Of a DNA stretch of 64,000 nt, positions 1 to 11,478 are shown piece by piece (the first letter of the stretch is position 1; each line of letters begins with the position of its first letter). Under the pieces are notes generated by a model. It was not told the origin of the DNA. It did not search any database and saw only the letters and a program-made list of their open reading frames with translations. The DNA comes from Odiellus spinosus (Eukaryota; Arthropoda; Arachnida; Opiliones; Phalangiidae). The stretch spans positions 17,261,434-17,325,433 of the forward strand of contig OY987227.1 in NCBI GenBank assembly GCA_963920705.1, read 5' to 3'. The position numbers and the translations under genes were made by a program.

Positions 1-593
1 GTTTCTGCCTCTTTTATGGGATAAAAATTTTTGATTTATGCTCGGCTAATTATATATAACCAGGGTTCGTAGGCACATTTTAATTATTTCTTCTATAAAC
101 ATTCACATTCCTGCTCAACTTAAAAGTGCCTGAGCATCTTCCAATCACCCTCTCTTGAAAATCTCATTTTGTATTCATAAAATGCACCGGATTTTTCTTT
201 TTAATTTAATTATTCTAGGGAGAAACATTTTTCTCCATCGCTAAAGAATACATATGGGAATTAAAATGAACATTTGAATAGAAATGATTCGAAAAATTCT
301 GACCCGCAGAACAAATAGTAAAGAAAGTTACGCACTATGCGCCTATTTAAATGGAGATAAGGAAGCCAACCAATTTACGTGTTTAAAATTCAAACTGATG
401 ATAAATAAAAACGTTTTATTTCCCTTTATTCCTAAACAGTTTTTTAAAACTTTAAAGAGTTAACTTAATAAGTTTCCCCTTGAAAATATCTCAAACAAAC
501 TAACAGCTTCGAGCAAAGTACCTCTCAAAATATTTAAGAGCTGGTTAGAAAACAAGATGAAATAAGTTGCCACTCATGGGCAACATTTCACAG

Positions 594-647
594 CTCCGCC
601 ACAGGACAAGATGCAGGAAGAGAAGATGATGACGCGTCTGAAACTGG
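594..647 (+). CDS. Possible 54-nt internal exon, product unknown
   Basis: A short G/C-richer island is bounded by a plausible splice acceptor (ATTTCACAG, ending 593) and a strong donor (CTGG|GTATGT, intron from 648). In the frame with two leading bases it reads PPQDKMQEEKMMTRLKL, a charged stretch that would suit an amphipathic helix, with one base left over. The exon would therefore be symmetric (phase 1 in, phase 1 out). About 13 of 17 codons end in G or C, far above the surrounding AT-rich DNA. That third-position bias is the main reason for preferring this frame; another frame is also open but has few G/C-ending codons. I do not recognise the protein. It could be chance in a short stretch, and no partner exon was found nearby. 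Confidence 0.3.
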
Positions 648-1366
648 GTATGTTACGGGATATATTTAAGACGTCTCTTCTCGCTAAAATAATTAACCCG
701 CTTTCCTTATTCGGAATTTAATTGATCATTATCTTACATTGGGTTTATACTTTGATCGGCGCAAGGTTAATAAAGAGACAAGTTTAGCGGGCTTTTACGT
801 GAATCACAAAAGTCAAATCCGGACTTGACTTTCCAGAGCTCGGACAGAAGGTCTCCTGATCCAAAGAAAATATGTTCGGTAATAAATTTAACAGCTATCT
901 ATTGATTTTAAATAAACTTTTAAATGACGATGGCTTCCTAACAGTCACGTGGTTCTATGAATTACGCCAGAGCCTACTTAACCTGTCACTTTACTAGCCT
1001 TGGATCGGTATTCAATCTATTTTGTTTTATGGATTAGAAGTCGCCAACTATCAACGAGTCTTTGGCTATGAGTCGGAATACAGTTATGTGTCCAACATTA
1101 AGTGATTTAACTTATTTGCGCTAAGTACTGGCCTACGGATACTCTAGTTTAAGCTATCCTTATTCAGAAGGGTTTGGAGTTTAAGGAGAGGCTTAAGATG
1201 TCGGGTAGAATGTAAAGGACTAAATTTAAAATACTGAGACAATTGAGAGGTTCAACCCATCTCAGTTTATCTCACAAAAATATACACAGGTATATGAATA
1301 TGGATATTGAAAGCTGAAAGTTTTACCGGTTTATAAGGGTTTTGAACGAAAAGAGTCATGGCGATC

Positions 1367-1368
<2 letters not shown>

Positions 1369-1402
<34 letters not shown>
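1369..1402 (+). repeat. 34-nt poly(A) tract between GATCCT direct repeats
   Basis: Thirty-four uninterrupted A residues lie exactly between two copies of the hexamer GATCCT (1363-1368 and 1403-1408). Direct repeats immediately flanking a poly(A) are what a severely 5'-truncated retroposition event leaves. Slippage within a pre-existing A run is the alternative. Confidence 0.8.
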
Positions 1403-1404
<2 letters not shown>

Positions 1405-1760
1405 TCCTTCAACACTCCAAGGCACTCTTATTATATTTATATATATTGACGTATCTGATCGTTGACATATTCAGGGCGAAGATGAAAACAGCTCTAGGCT
1501 CAAAAAGTAATTTTTACAAAAGAAAATCGGGCAGAGAAAAAAAAACTTCCAAGGAATTGATAAAATATTCAAATAAGAGGCTTTAGTTACGTAAGCCGTG
1601 TGCGTGGTGGTGTCTTTGATCTAATAAAAATCCTACTTTATTAAAAGTGTATAATTACTAATTTACGAAAAACTTTTAAAGGCCTACTATACCCTAAAAA
1701 CCAGTTATTTGTATTAAAACTCGCTAAACTTTTCTCTTGACAGTTAATCAACAAAGTTCT

Positions 1761-1940
1761 GATTTGATCCCGCTAAGTCTAACTCCATTTTAATACGGAT
1801 AAAAACATGAATAAAAATGACTAATCAAAGAACTTCTTTAAAATATTTCACGCGCGAGTTTTAAGATGCTCTTTCATTAGCAGCAGATTTCGCCCTTTTT
1901 GCCAGTCTTAAAATGGAGTTAGGCTTAGCGCACTCAAATC
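1761..1940. mobile_element. Foldback element (36-bp arms, 31/36 match)
   Basis: The left arm 1761-1796 and right arm 1905-1940 are reverse complements at about 31 of 36 positions, each holding the core CTAACTCCATTTTAA or its complement. Weaker pairing continues inward, giving arms of perhaps 70 bp, and also outward for about 30 bp. Arm ends contain the CGCTAAG(T/C)CTAA motif that also occurs inside the TTAA-flanked MITE family at 11.5 and 45.5 kb. No clear target duplication was seen. It is most likely a decayed MITE or hairpin element, with no coding capacity. Confidence 0.6.
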
Positions 1941-2469
1941 GTAAGTTTGTTAAATTAATGAGAAATTTTTGGAGAGTTTTTATGACAAATTGTACGCTCC
2001 TAATCCAATTAAAATAATAAGTTAAAGTGAGGCTCTCACAGATTTTTCATGAGCTTTAAATAGTAATATCTTCGGAAACATCAATTAAAAGCGATTCCAA
2101 ATGTACATACATACATACATGTATATTATGGCAAAGAAATATGGTTGCTCGATTCGCGCGGTCATTTTCGTAAAAGTACTTAATCCATAAAGTCAATACC
2201 TTTCATGTGAAAATTAGAATTAATTACGTTCACAAATCATTTTACGTATGTCATCCGCGCAGCGGAAAAAGTTAAATCTATATATTTTTTAGATTGAATC
2301 ATTTTTTTAATTTCTTAAAATCTCGTCAACCCAGAAGTGTAAAGTTTTGAAGGCGGATTTTAAATAATGAAAAAAATGGAAATATTATGCATACTCTTTT
2401 GAAAAAAATTCTGACATCTTCATTTTAATGGGATTTAGATGGAAGCTTATAGGTTGTGTAATTCAATAG

Positions 2470-2844
2470 AAAAAAAAAATCTATAATCAAACATCCACAT
2501 ATCTTCCTTCGACTATAAAGTCAAGGTTTTACTTCAAAACGCGTGGATTACGAAAACCCATTGCCGCCCAGTCTTCTTTTGAGAAATCCAAGAAGCCCAT
2601 TTTTCTTCCAAAGCCCCAATATCCGGAGTTATTTCTGGCTAAAGAGCTATGTTCATTTTTTTTTAAAGGGAGTATAAACTTTATTTCGCATCAAAAAGTG
2701 GTATCAGACGGAAATCCAGTTTGGGGATCGAAGAATTTCGATCTGCTCTGGAAGCGGCGATTTAGAGAAAATGGTCATAGGTTAGAGTTCATGCCAGGAG
2801 GACACATTCTCTATGTAACCACGGACAAATTATACAGGAGATGA
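2470..2844 (+). CDS. Unassigned open frame without ATG, possible decayed exon
   Basis: A 124-codon stop-free frame runs from just after a TAG at 2467 to a TGA at 2842. It has no ATG until codon 108, so it would have to be an exon or a relic. An acceptor-like CGACTATAAAG ends at 2520. The downstream part is balanced in composition and ends in a basic stretch (KLYRR). About 42% of codons end in G/C over the last 96 codons, only modestly above background. After the TGA the same frame stays open for 31 more codons to 2940, and a donor-like G|GTAAGA lies at 2909. An open stretch this long is expected about once by chance in a window of this size and composition. No family was recognised. Confidence 0.22.
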   Translation, partial: KKKIYNQTSTYLPSTIKSRFYFKTRGLRKPIAAQSSFEKSKKPIFLPKPQYPELFLAKELCSFFFKGSINFISHQKVVSDGNPVWGSKNFDLLWKRRFRENGHRLEFMPGGHILYVTTDKLYRR

Positions 2845-2885
2845 CCCATGACAAATTCGCCGCTGCAATACGATTTAGCTGGCTA

Positions 2886-3350
2886 TTATTTAGATTGCTG
2901 TAATACGGGTAAGAGATGGCGCGACGGTCGTCGTAGGTAGACGTAATCAAGGCCTTGGATTGAAATGTATGGAATTTTGATTACATCGCCAAGGGTCTTG
3001 ACTCCCTCTAAAATATACTTGGTCCATGATGTTGAAATAAAGTAATGTACTTTGGGGTCGCCTAATAACAAAGACTATATATACACGCGTGTCCTGCGAA
3101 GGAACTTGGGTATAAACAGTAGCGTCAAGTAGCGGCTGGTACAAATGTTCTCCCAGCTTCCTCAGATGGTACTATAATGGCGCGTCTAAATTTTCTTTCC
3201 AACCTCCATAGTGGTTTCAAAAGTAGTAACAGTTTTCTTCCACGGAGACGCCTGTCTAGTAGCGCGTATCGTTCCATAGTCTTTTCCTAAAAACGTCGAT
3301 ATTGGGTCGAACTTTTCTCTTTTGCCGCGAAAGAGGGTAAAGTAGGCCTA
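2886..3350 (-). other. Less AT-rich patch with overlapping open frames, both strands
   Basis: Open frames of about 50-65 codons overlap here on the minus strand in different frames (2886-3071, 2947-3144, and one starting near 3280). The pattern could come from a frameshifted coding relic. It could equally come from fewer stop codons in a less AT-rich patch. No motif or family was recognised, and none is annotated as a gene. Confidence 0.2.
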
Positions 3351-5940
3351 TATAGAAAAGGTTCCTCGCATCGGAAGTCAACTACTACTGATAGGAGAAA
3401 GATCTATAATCCTAGACGATCCTACAGCTCAACAAGCTTCAAGTGGCAAAAGCTGGCCAAATAAAAATAAAAATCAATGATATTCTGCCTTACTACACCA
3501 ATATAATCTACAATAACTACAGGCTGGCATAGTTTGTTCAATTATCCCGCGATGCCTTTGACCTGACAATTTTTGCGTATAACGCAATTTTTCATGGTAA
3601 TTATGGTACCGTTCGCACTGGGAACTATGAAATCCTTTTCAAACGGTTGAACTCGTCAAAGTCCAGTAGATTTTAAAATAAATTCCAAATCAAAATCTCT
3701 GTCTATAATTAAAATTTCAAAATCCCTCCCACGCTTTAGAATTCAATCGGTCATTGCTATAGCATCATATTGAATATTTCATTTTTTCTACACAACGGGC
3801 AGGGTGCTCATAAATGACTGAATAACGTTTCTAACAATTTAGTAAAAAAGATCTAATTGCGCATCAGATATATCTGTATATTTTACAAAGTGTTCTTGAA
3901 TTAAATTGATTATTTATATTGTAACCCTAGTTTTACGTCGTAATATATCTGAATAGAACTACGTAGCCTTTGAGCACGTGGTTGCATTATAAATTGAAAT
4001 AGTATTTATTACATTCTACAGATTTATTTGCGTTTCGCCTGTTCATGGATAGGGATGACAGTTGAATAAAGTTTTAATCTTGAGTTTGAACTTCAAAGAT
4101 ATCGGTTCGAGTTTTCTTGTATTTTCTAGAACTTGCGTCTAGATCACGCAAAACAGATTAAACCGTTTTTCCAGAATACATTTTTAGTTATGTACCAACG
4201 TAACCTCTCAACACTGAGAAAGCGATTTGTATGGAACCGGAAATCCCCAGAATCAGAAACTGTAAGTTAACAAGAAATCATCAAGCATATTGACTTATTG
4301 TTTATAGTGTAAGGTGAGGTTTCAGACTGTGTTTGATTTTTTCGAGGTGGGATACATTGCCGATTGTAGACAGATTGGCTGAGATTGCGAAAACCCGAGT
4401 CATGTGAGGAGGGAATAACTGTACGTCGTCATTTCAATTTACCTGCTAATTGATGGCCTACAGTTCCTCGTTTCGCTTGGAAACAACAAGCAAAGCGAAC
4501 ATAAATTTGTGTTTATTATAGTTATTCAACTATCCCTTTTGTTGGTATTTTTAATTTTTCGACATCGAAATTTTGTCAAGATAATTTCACGTCTCTAGGA
4601 TTTTCTCACTGATCATGGGGGGATTAAGCCCAATCTAATGGACGCCAGAAAATAACGTACTTGGTTTTGTTCAAGATAAAGTCTCTAAACAGGAGCGCCC
4701 TTTTGGTTATAACCTTTAATGTTTTGCTTATCGTTCAATTCCCCCGGCTTAATTCGGCCCTGTGAGAGATTTCTGGTTAAATATTAGCTTCTGCATTTAT
4801 CAATATCTGAGAAATTGAATTGAAGTATGTTGTATTCTCTACCTGATATTTACTGGTGCGTATTCGTCTAAGAAAACTCTTATTCCCCTTGGGGTATATA
4901 TATATCCTATATAGTATACGTTTTATCCAAGATACAAACTTTCGGAATATGGGTATTTGATAAGTTTGGGCCCCTTTTTTTTATTTTTGGTATTTCTACA
5001 AAACTGCATTCCTTACCTATCCATATCTTCAAATAGGATTGCGGTTTTTTTTTATTTACCGGTATCTACATATTTTTGGAGATGAAATAACATTGTGGTA
5101 CATATATTCTGTAACTTTCTTCAAGCATAAAAGAAACCGAAAACATTTCCTGTCGTTTAGAGAATGGTTATATCATTTCAAAAGGGATAAAGTAATCATT
5201 GCTACTTTTAATTTAGGCTTAATAGTATATAGTTCATATAGGCTTATACGTTACTATTTCATAGACAAATGGTTAAGCTAAAATTGATCTCATAATCAAC
5301 TATTTTTAAAGGTTTAAATTCATTTTTTGAATCTATACGTAAAGCTGGGTAAAAATAATATTTTGTTTCCCAGAAAAATAGCTTTCGGAAAAAAAGTAAG
5401 TTATTTCAAATTCGATTTAACAAGATTTAAAATCAGTTAGAATAAAGTCAAAAAAGACTTAGCGAAAATACCTTTGAAATAAAATGTCAAAACTCGTAAG
5501 ATATTGTAGAAATTCTAAATAGGCTGAATACTTTAGACAAAGGTAATGCGGGACAATGTTGAAAAATCAACGTCTATAGACTCTAAACTTATCGATAATC
5601 TATTATATTTCAATAACGACTACCAGATGTTATTTTAAAACATTCTCAAAATATGATAAAAATGATCTTAAAGGGTCGAACTTTATCAATGGACAGCCTG
5701 CGTTTGAATTTACCAAATAGAACGCGGAGAATGAACGCTCCAAGTGAGCCCAGACTGATCAATCATTACGGCCGACGCTAAGATTAATAATGCGCTGATA
5801 TTTTGGAGACGCTTAAAGCGACAAACTTTTATCTATTTTCTTACTTATGGTAACATTGTATTACAAAATAATTGAAACACATGGGTTATTTCAGAGTGCA
5901 GAAACAAATAGAAATAACCGTGCTATTCGAAGTGGAAAAC
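3351..5940. other. AT-rich stretch, nothing firm
   Basis: Only short chance frames were seen, including an 80-codon TTG-start frame at 5039-5281 rich in Phe, Tyr and Ile, as expected from AT-rich DNA. A 30-codon ATG frame lies at 5690-5782. No repeat or signal was strong enough to annotate. Confidence 0.4.
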
Positions 5941-5948
5941 TATATTTT

Positions 5949-6053
5949 GTTTAAATTTCAGAGAATATCACTACGAACTCATTTATGTACCTGGGGGGCA
6001 AAAGCTATTCCAAAACCATCCTCACATACTTGATATCGATTCGAGAATAATAA
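5949..6053 (+). pseudogene. Exon-like coding fragment, relative of the one at 62.2 kb
   Basis: After an acceptor-like TTTGTTTAAATTTCAG (ending 5961), the frame containing AAC at 5976 reads NSFMYLGGKSYSKTILTY and then meets a stop near 6051. A second segment at 62244-62306 reads NSFIYLGTWEEKYSKSILAY. The DNA copies differ mainly at third positions of this frame. The TAT/TAC, CTT/CTG, GGA/GGG, TCT/TCC and AAG/AAA changes are silent, and two others are conservative (Ser/Thr, Ala/Thr). That pattern indicates the ancestor was under protein-level constraint. I do not recognise the family; YLG near a hydrophobic stretch occurs in many proteins. It may be part of a transposon ORF or of a duplicated gene. 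Confidence 0.4.
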
Positions 6054-6062
6054 TAATAATAA
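6044..6062 (+). repeat. (AAT)n microsatellite, about 6 units
   Basis: A run of AAT triplets, uninterrupted. It directly follows the coding-like fragment and supplies the poly-Ile seen in an alternative frame. Confidence 0.9.
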
Positions 6063-6619
6063 GTCAAAAATAGTACAGCTTAGGGAATTAGCCTCAGGAT
6101 TAAAATGAAACGCCATGAGCTATTGCATGCGCTCTGGTACTTTTTTGAGTTGTGAGCGAGCGAATAAGCAGTCGAATTTTCGTTACAAAGTTCTTGATAT
6201 CACGATATATTTTCTTTTCACCTCAACTTTTCCCATTATATCAACTCCTCTTGAATATTCAGAAATATATAGAAAAAGGAAATAATGGAAAAGGTAAATA
6301 TTTTCCCAAGATATCTTCCTGACAAGCAAAACAAAAACTTTGGATATAATGCAAATTTATTTATATCTTTGGTTTCTATTTTAGGAAGGATGCGTGTGAC
6401 GTCATTCTATTGCTTATCCACATGAAAATCAGAAGCCATATTGTTTAAGAATACTATATGGAATTAACACAGACAGGAAGTCATGAAATCTTTCTCTAAA
6501 TATATATATTTTTTTCTTTGAAGAGAAAAAGTTCTTCAGGATATTTTTAGAACACTCGAGGGATCAGACATACATGAAATTTGGGTACGGCATTCTAGAA
6601 TTTTGAAATTTCGGTTGTA

Positions 6620-6905
6620 ATTGCGGGAATTGGAAAAGGAATTGCGGGAATTGGAAAAGGAATTGCGGGAATTGGAAAAGGAATTGCGGGAATTGGAAAA
6701 GGAATTGCGGGAATTGGAAAAGGAATTGCGGGAATTGGAAAAGGAATTGCGGGAATTGGAAAAGGAATTGCGGGAATTGGAAAAGGAATTGCGGGAATTT
6801 GAAAAGGAATTGCGGGAATTTGAAAAGGAATTGCGGGAATTTGAAAAGGAATTGCGGGAATTTGAAAAGGAATTGCGGGAATTTGAAAAGGAATTGCGGG
6901 AATTT
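6620..6905 (+). repeat. 21-bp minisatellite, 13 units plus a partial
   Basis: The unit ATTGCGGGAATTGGAAAAGG plus A is repeated 13 times head to tail (6620-6892) with a partial fourteenth. Units 1-8 carry GGGAATTGG; units 9-13 carry GGGAATTTG. So the array consists of two homogeneous blocks that meet near 6798. The period is a multiple of three and lacks stops in several frames, so the array is open on both strands: a RELEKEL heptad on plus and a QFPQFLF heptad on minus. Near-perfect identity between units with no silent-site divergence argues for recent amplification, not coding selection. No flanking exon is evident. Confidence 0.95.
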
Positions 6906-7273
6906 TAAGATTTTTGAAAGATATTTCAAGAATTTCAAACTATTTTAAAATTTTCAAAGGTTTTTTGGAGGAAGTGTGCGGTATTTTGGACAATATGTAT
7001 ATTCTCTAAAATTCTTCTGCGCCCTTTCACTAGAATCCCAATCTCCTTTATTTTTATAGAAAAAGGGCAAACTGTAGAAAACTCTTTCTTTTGAAGATGT
7101 GTATTTCTTCGTAAGATTTGATCATTCTTCAAAGGAAGGTACTCGCTACGCGAATTACCTTTAAAAAAGGATAGGCTTATATCTTTTTTCCCTGGAAGAA
7201 TCTCCCTGTGAAAAAAATCTTTAGATTCTTTGAGAATCATACGAGGGCAAGCTGCGCGTTATACGTTTTCTAG

Positions 7274-7290
7274 TTTTTTTTTTTTTTTTT
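7274..7290 (+). repeat. Poly(T), 17 nt
   Basis: Uninterrupted T run. Confidence 0.9.
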
Positions 7291-9176
7291 CTTCGTTTTT
7301 GGGGTTCTAAAACGTATGAATTTTATCTTACTGGGGATTGGCATAGAGAATGGAATAGAAAAGTTTGAATATAAGTACACGGAGGAAGGAGAGAATGACA
7401 TTGGCAAAAATGGATAAGAGGGGAAACCATATTTTTTGTGGATGTAAAAATAGCCTACCTCTTAAATGCCATCCAGCTATTTTTACAACACTTCCCGCTT
7501 CGGAGATAAAGTAATACTTTTATGGGATGCAGATATATCAATGAGTATATATTTTTGTCTTTCCGCGTAACAGGCAACAAAAATCTTATTGGAATTCGTT
7601 GTTAGTCGGAAAAGTATCTGATGGATTTAAGATTAAGATTTCGACTATAAGAGTTTCGTCTGTCGGTCCCTTTATCCCTCTTCCGTGGTAAGATACGTGG
7701 TTGCTTCAAACGGTAAATTATGGATATTTATTTATTTGGAGCGCTTAAAAATACATGGTGCCTCGGAAATTGGGTACCTCGAAATACTTTAAAATCAGAT
7801 CTATATACCCGAACGGGAATATCGAGATATATTTTTATACCTAAGTTGTTCAAGGAGATTTGGTCATGAAGGAAAAGCTGAAGCGCATTAATACAGAATA
7901 TTAAACAAGATAAAGTAAAAAATAGTGTTTATCAACTGCACGTGATAAAGAATATATCTCATTGGAATATTTTTAGACTTAAGCTTATACGGACGGTTCT
8001 GATATTGGTAAACATGTCAATCTTAAGAATAGGAATCGTATCAAATTTGTCAATATTTTAAACGTTTTAAGTTCACTAGACTATATATGGCAAATATATA
8101 TATTATATTTTTCGCGTTTGATGACGTAGAATGTTGAATTAACATTAACGAAAAGTTCTAAATGAAAGGTAAGACTTTCTGGATTAAGTAATTTTTCTCT
8201 TATTTTCTTAGGTACCTAAATTAATTCTTATTAATGCTATCATATATCTAAATAAATTGCAATATGTCTAATAAACTGGAAATATGCTTAATTGCCAATA
8301 AATTATAGCAGCAATTCCAGCCGTAAAGCTATAGGCTTAATTACATTTCTGTCACACATATTAAGTACCATTACGCAAATTATCCCCCGGGGGGATTAGT
8401 GTCTCGACTTAATTCGAAAATTTTAGTTTAAGAAATAAAACGAAACCTTATTCCTTAGTTACAGTTAATTTTAAACATTTTGGATCGAAGAATGCGATTT
8501 AAATTTTGAATTCTAAAACATATTTCTATAAAGTTCGAGTTTTATACAGTTATTTTCAGAATAGTTCCCGCAAAATATGGTTATAATGATAGCCATTAAC
8601 CCGTTACGCCTTAATAACCCAGATTATTCAAATCATTCAAGCAATATAAGCAAGCTTAAGAAGGAATAAATTTGTAAGAATCAGGCTACCAAGTTATTCT
8701 CAATACCCAACGTTACTACCATTAATTTAAATAAATCGAATGGTCAGCTTATAGAAACTTTCTCCTATCATCAAAGTAATAATGATAGGAAAGATAGTTT
8801 AGTTTTCTACAGACGATAGAAAGGGAAAAGCGAGAATTATAGTTATCTGATGGCGCAATTAAAAACGCGACCCTCTTAAAGGATAGAATCACGATCTGGT
8901 TCAAAATTTTAATTTCATTGAAAACAATTTCATTGTGTAGGAAACACTTTGAGGACGAAGAAAAAGTATGGTTGTCGGGAAATTAACAATTCTATGACGT
9001 CACGTGTTTGACTGGCAAAAATGAAATTTTAGGCTTAAAGAGCTGGATAACGAATTGAGCTTTTATTAAAAAGAAAAATATAACGGCAAGGAAAGCTTAC
9101 AGACATGATTTTTGACTAGGGGGTGGTGAAACTGGGATATCAGGCCAATTACTTTCTAAGGGTTATAGGCCCAATG
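7291..9176. other. AT-rich stretch, nothing firm
   Basis: No supported gene. Two small items: a hairpin at 8757-8791 (CCTATCAT and ATGATAGG arms) and a perfect TGACGTCA at 8995-9002 overlapping a CACGTG. Neither has a promoter context. Confidence 0.4.

Positions 9177-9205
<29 letters not shown>
9177..9205 (+). repeat. Poly(A), 29 nt
   Basis: Uninterrupted A run. No convincing retrotransposon body or target duplication was seen beside it. Confidence 0.9.
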
Positions 9206-9208
<3 letters not shown>

Positions 9209-9783
9209 GGAGGTATTACGGACAACGCAATGGGCGATCAAGGTTTGTAGAGATGGGCGACGCCCTCCTCTGAGTGGAAACTGATATTAGCACAATCTTT
9301 ATCCAACATCAAGCCTGGTTTTCAATAAATTTTGCTTTCGCTTTTAAAAGAGAAATGTATTTGAAATTCATTCTGATATCCGATTTTTTATCACTTGAAG
9401 CCTGATAACGTGGGTTAAACGTAAAGCTTCAACTCTGATTTGACGCAATAGCTCGATTCTTGGTCAAAAAACATCTTGATTGACAACGCGCCTTTAACAG
9501 CTTGAATTTACAAATATATTTTATCCATCTGTTTAAGATGTGTTAGCAAAATGTGAGTAGCTGAAGTGAATTAATACAGAATGTTATATTTAAAATGGAG
9601 AAAAAACTAGCTCTCCTTGAATAGCGAATATATAGAACTCTCAATATACGAATTTATATTGAATTTCAATTGTATTTATTTGTATTTAGGGTCGATTTAG
9701 GTTCAAATATTAGTATACAGTGTTTTATTTGATGTTTAACTTGTTTTTAAGATAAATGTTTTATGAACCAAAAGAAAAGATCG

Positions 9784-9957
9784 ATTGGAACAACCGTGAT
9801 TGGAAGTAATTTCTAGCTTGAAACGTTAACCAATAGAATGGCGCTGTATAAAATCGACCCCAGCACAGGAGAGCTCGAGCGTTGCTAGGCCACGGCTTCG
9901 TTCGCTATCACTCCCGTGTTTCTATCCTTATTATATGATTTCCTTTGAGTTACCATG
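9784..9957 (+). promoter_or_regulatory. Candidate promoter: ATTGG/CCAAT boxes, TATA box, Kozak ATG
   Basis: Two ATTGG (9784, 9799) and one CCAAT (9830-9834) precede TATAAAA at 9847-9853 within about 65 bp, a typical NF-Y/TBP arrangement. The region beyond is locally G/C-richer. The first ATG with an excellent context, GTTACCATGG, is at 9955, about 78 bp past the expected start site near 9877. That ATG opens only a 12-codon frame (MDFVDPRSVPYK, then TGA). If real, the transcript would need a splice inside this frame or would be non-coding. Individually these motifs are common; only their order and spacing make the site worth listing. Confidence 0.3.
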
Positions 9958-10560
9958 GATTTTGTTGATCCTAGAAGTGTCCCTTACAAATGAAAATGAA
10001 ATATCGTGTCGAAATTCACGTGATACTATCCCTTTACCTCTTTGCTTAATTCAACCACGACGAAAAATTCGGGCCTCCAAAAGCGCATAGTGGGAAAACC
10101 ATTTCGATAATTAGAGAAAGTGGGAAAACTTTTGCGACAGAACATTTAGAGTTGACGCCAAAAAAGGTATATACATCTTTTTGATGACTTATCGAAGCGA
10201 AACAAACCCGGTTAATTGTATCAGTGCTGGTGTTTCAGAAGTAGGGGATTCTCTTCTAATACACACTCATCTAATTTAATCGCCATGTATACCACTCAGT
10301 GATTGGTTCGGTGATATGTGGTGCGAAAAAATTAATTGCTCCCAATATACAAGGTATCATATTTAGACAAGATCAATATACTGCGTATAAATTAGCGGAA
10401 CATTTATTCTAAGTTAATGGTCGTTATCTTTAAACGTAAGGGAAGAAACTTTTCAAAATCTGGTCTTCATTATTAAATAATTTCATAAGAACGTGTCAAT
10501 ATAGAGGTATAAAACTTTGAATATAGAGTTTTAATAGTATGATAAAAAATCCTATTCGAT

Positions 10561-10869
10561 AATTTTTTTTACAATTTTTAGACACGTTTTTGGTGTTTAA
10601 ATTAGTTTCTAAAGTTTGGTAAAATTTGAATAAAAGTAAATATAAATTCTGCCCAATCATATTATTTCAGCCTTCAACAGCGCTTGTAATGTCCTAATAT
10701 TAACATAATAGGCCGGCATTTGATGCCAAAGAACTTGGACGTCAAATGCCGGCCTAGTAAGCGCTGTCGAAGGCTGAAATTATATGATTGGCCCGAATTT
10801 ATATTTTGTTTTATAGACATTTTACCAAACTCTTGAAATTAACGTGTCTTAAAATTGTGAAAAAATTCC
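10561..10869. mobile_element. Long foldback element with 15-bp perfect inner stem
   Basis: Arms of more than 100 bp (about 10561-10685 and 10761-10869) are reverse complements with small gaps. Clear matched blocks include TTCAGCCTTCAACAGCGCTT at 10666-10685 against 10761-10780, and AGTTTGGTAAAAT against its complement near 10820. At the centre TAGGCCGGCATTTGA (10709-10723) and TCAAATGCCGGCCTA (10742-10756) pair perfectly. The left arm carries about 22 extra bases. The structure suits a hairpin-type MITE. No target duplication could be assigned with confidence. Confidence 0.7.
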
Positions 10870-11478
10870 GAAAATAAATTAAAAGCTGATTCATTTTCAG
10901 CCCCAAAGTTTCTCTTTAAACAATTTCCCAATTTTACCAAATTATTTATTTCACGATAAATTATATAGTCTATTTAAAAAAAAACTTTAAAAAGTTGAAA
11001 TGAAAGCTATACTTTTCGTAAGTGAACAAATATTAAACAAATTGCATATTTAAAGCAACTATTATATCCATAATTCATAAGAAAACGACTCCAATTAATT
11101 AAGCTTACTCGGCAATATTTATTAATTAGTATAATTTCACTGGCACTTCAAATCCTTTTATATTAACGAGGTTTAATTTACTAATTTAGTCTGCGCGTCG
11201 GTATATAGCGGGAAAGATAAAAGGATTAAATTAAAAACAAATATGAGCTAACTTCACCGCGATATTTTATTTAAAATACAAATTAAAAGAGTTTTTGAAA
11301 AATAAGTTTCTGTTTTTGGGGGATAAAACTCCCGTCTTATTCGTATAATCTCTTACGTTCTATCAGATTCCAAAAATATATTTCCTGAATGAAAACTTTA
11401 ACAGATTCGTGAATGGAATTTTAATTAACAGATTAGAAACAAAAATTTATAAATAGTTTCAGCTCGACAGTTTACCGT

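Noticed and set aside
6621..6908. 95-codon RELEKEL coiled-coil protein (plus) or 124-codon QFPQFLF protein (minus)
   Set aside because: Both are by-products of a 21-bp minisatellite whose period is a multiple of three. Units are identical at silent and non-silent sites alike, and neither frame has flanking coding signals.
6935..7240. 101-codon minus-strand gene adjoining the minisatellite
   Set aside because: Lys/Ile/Phe-rich AT composition and no motif; expected by chance.
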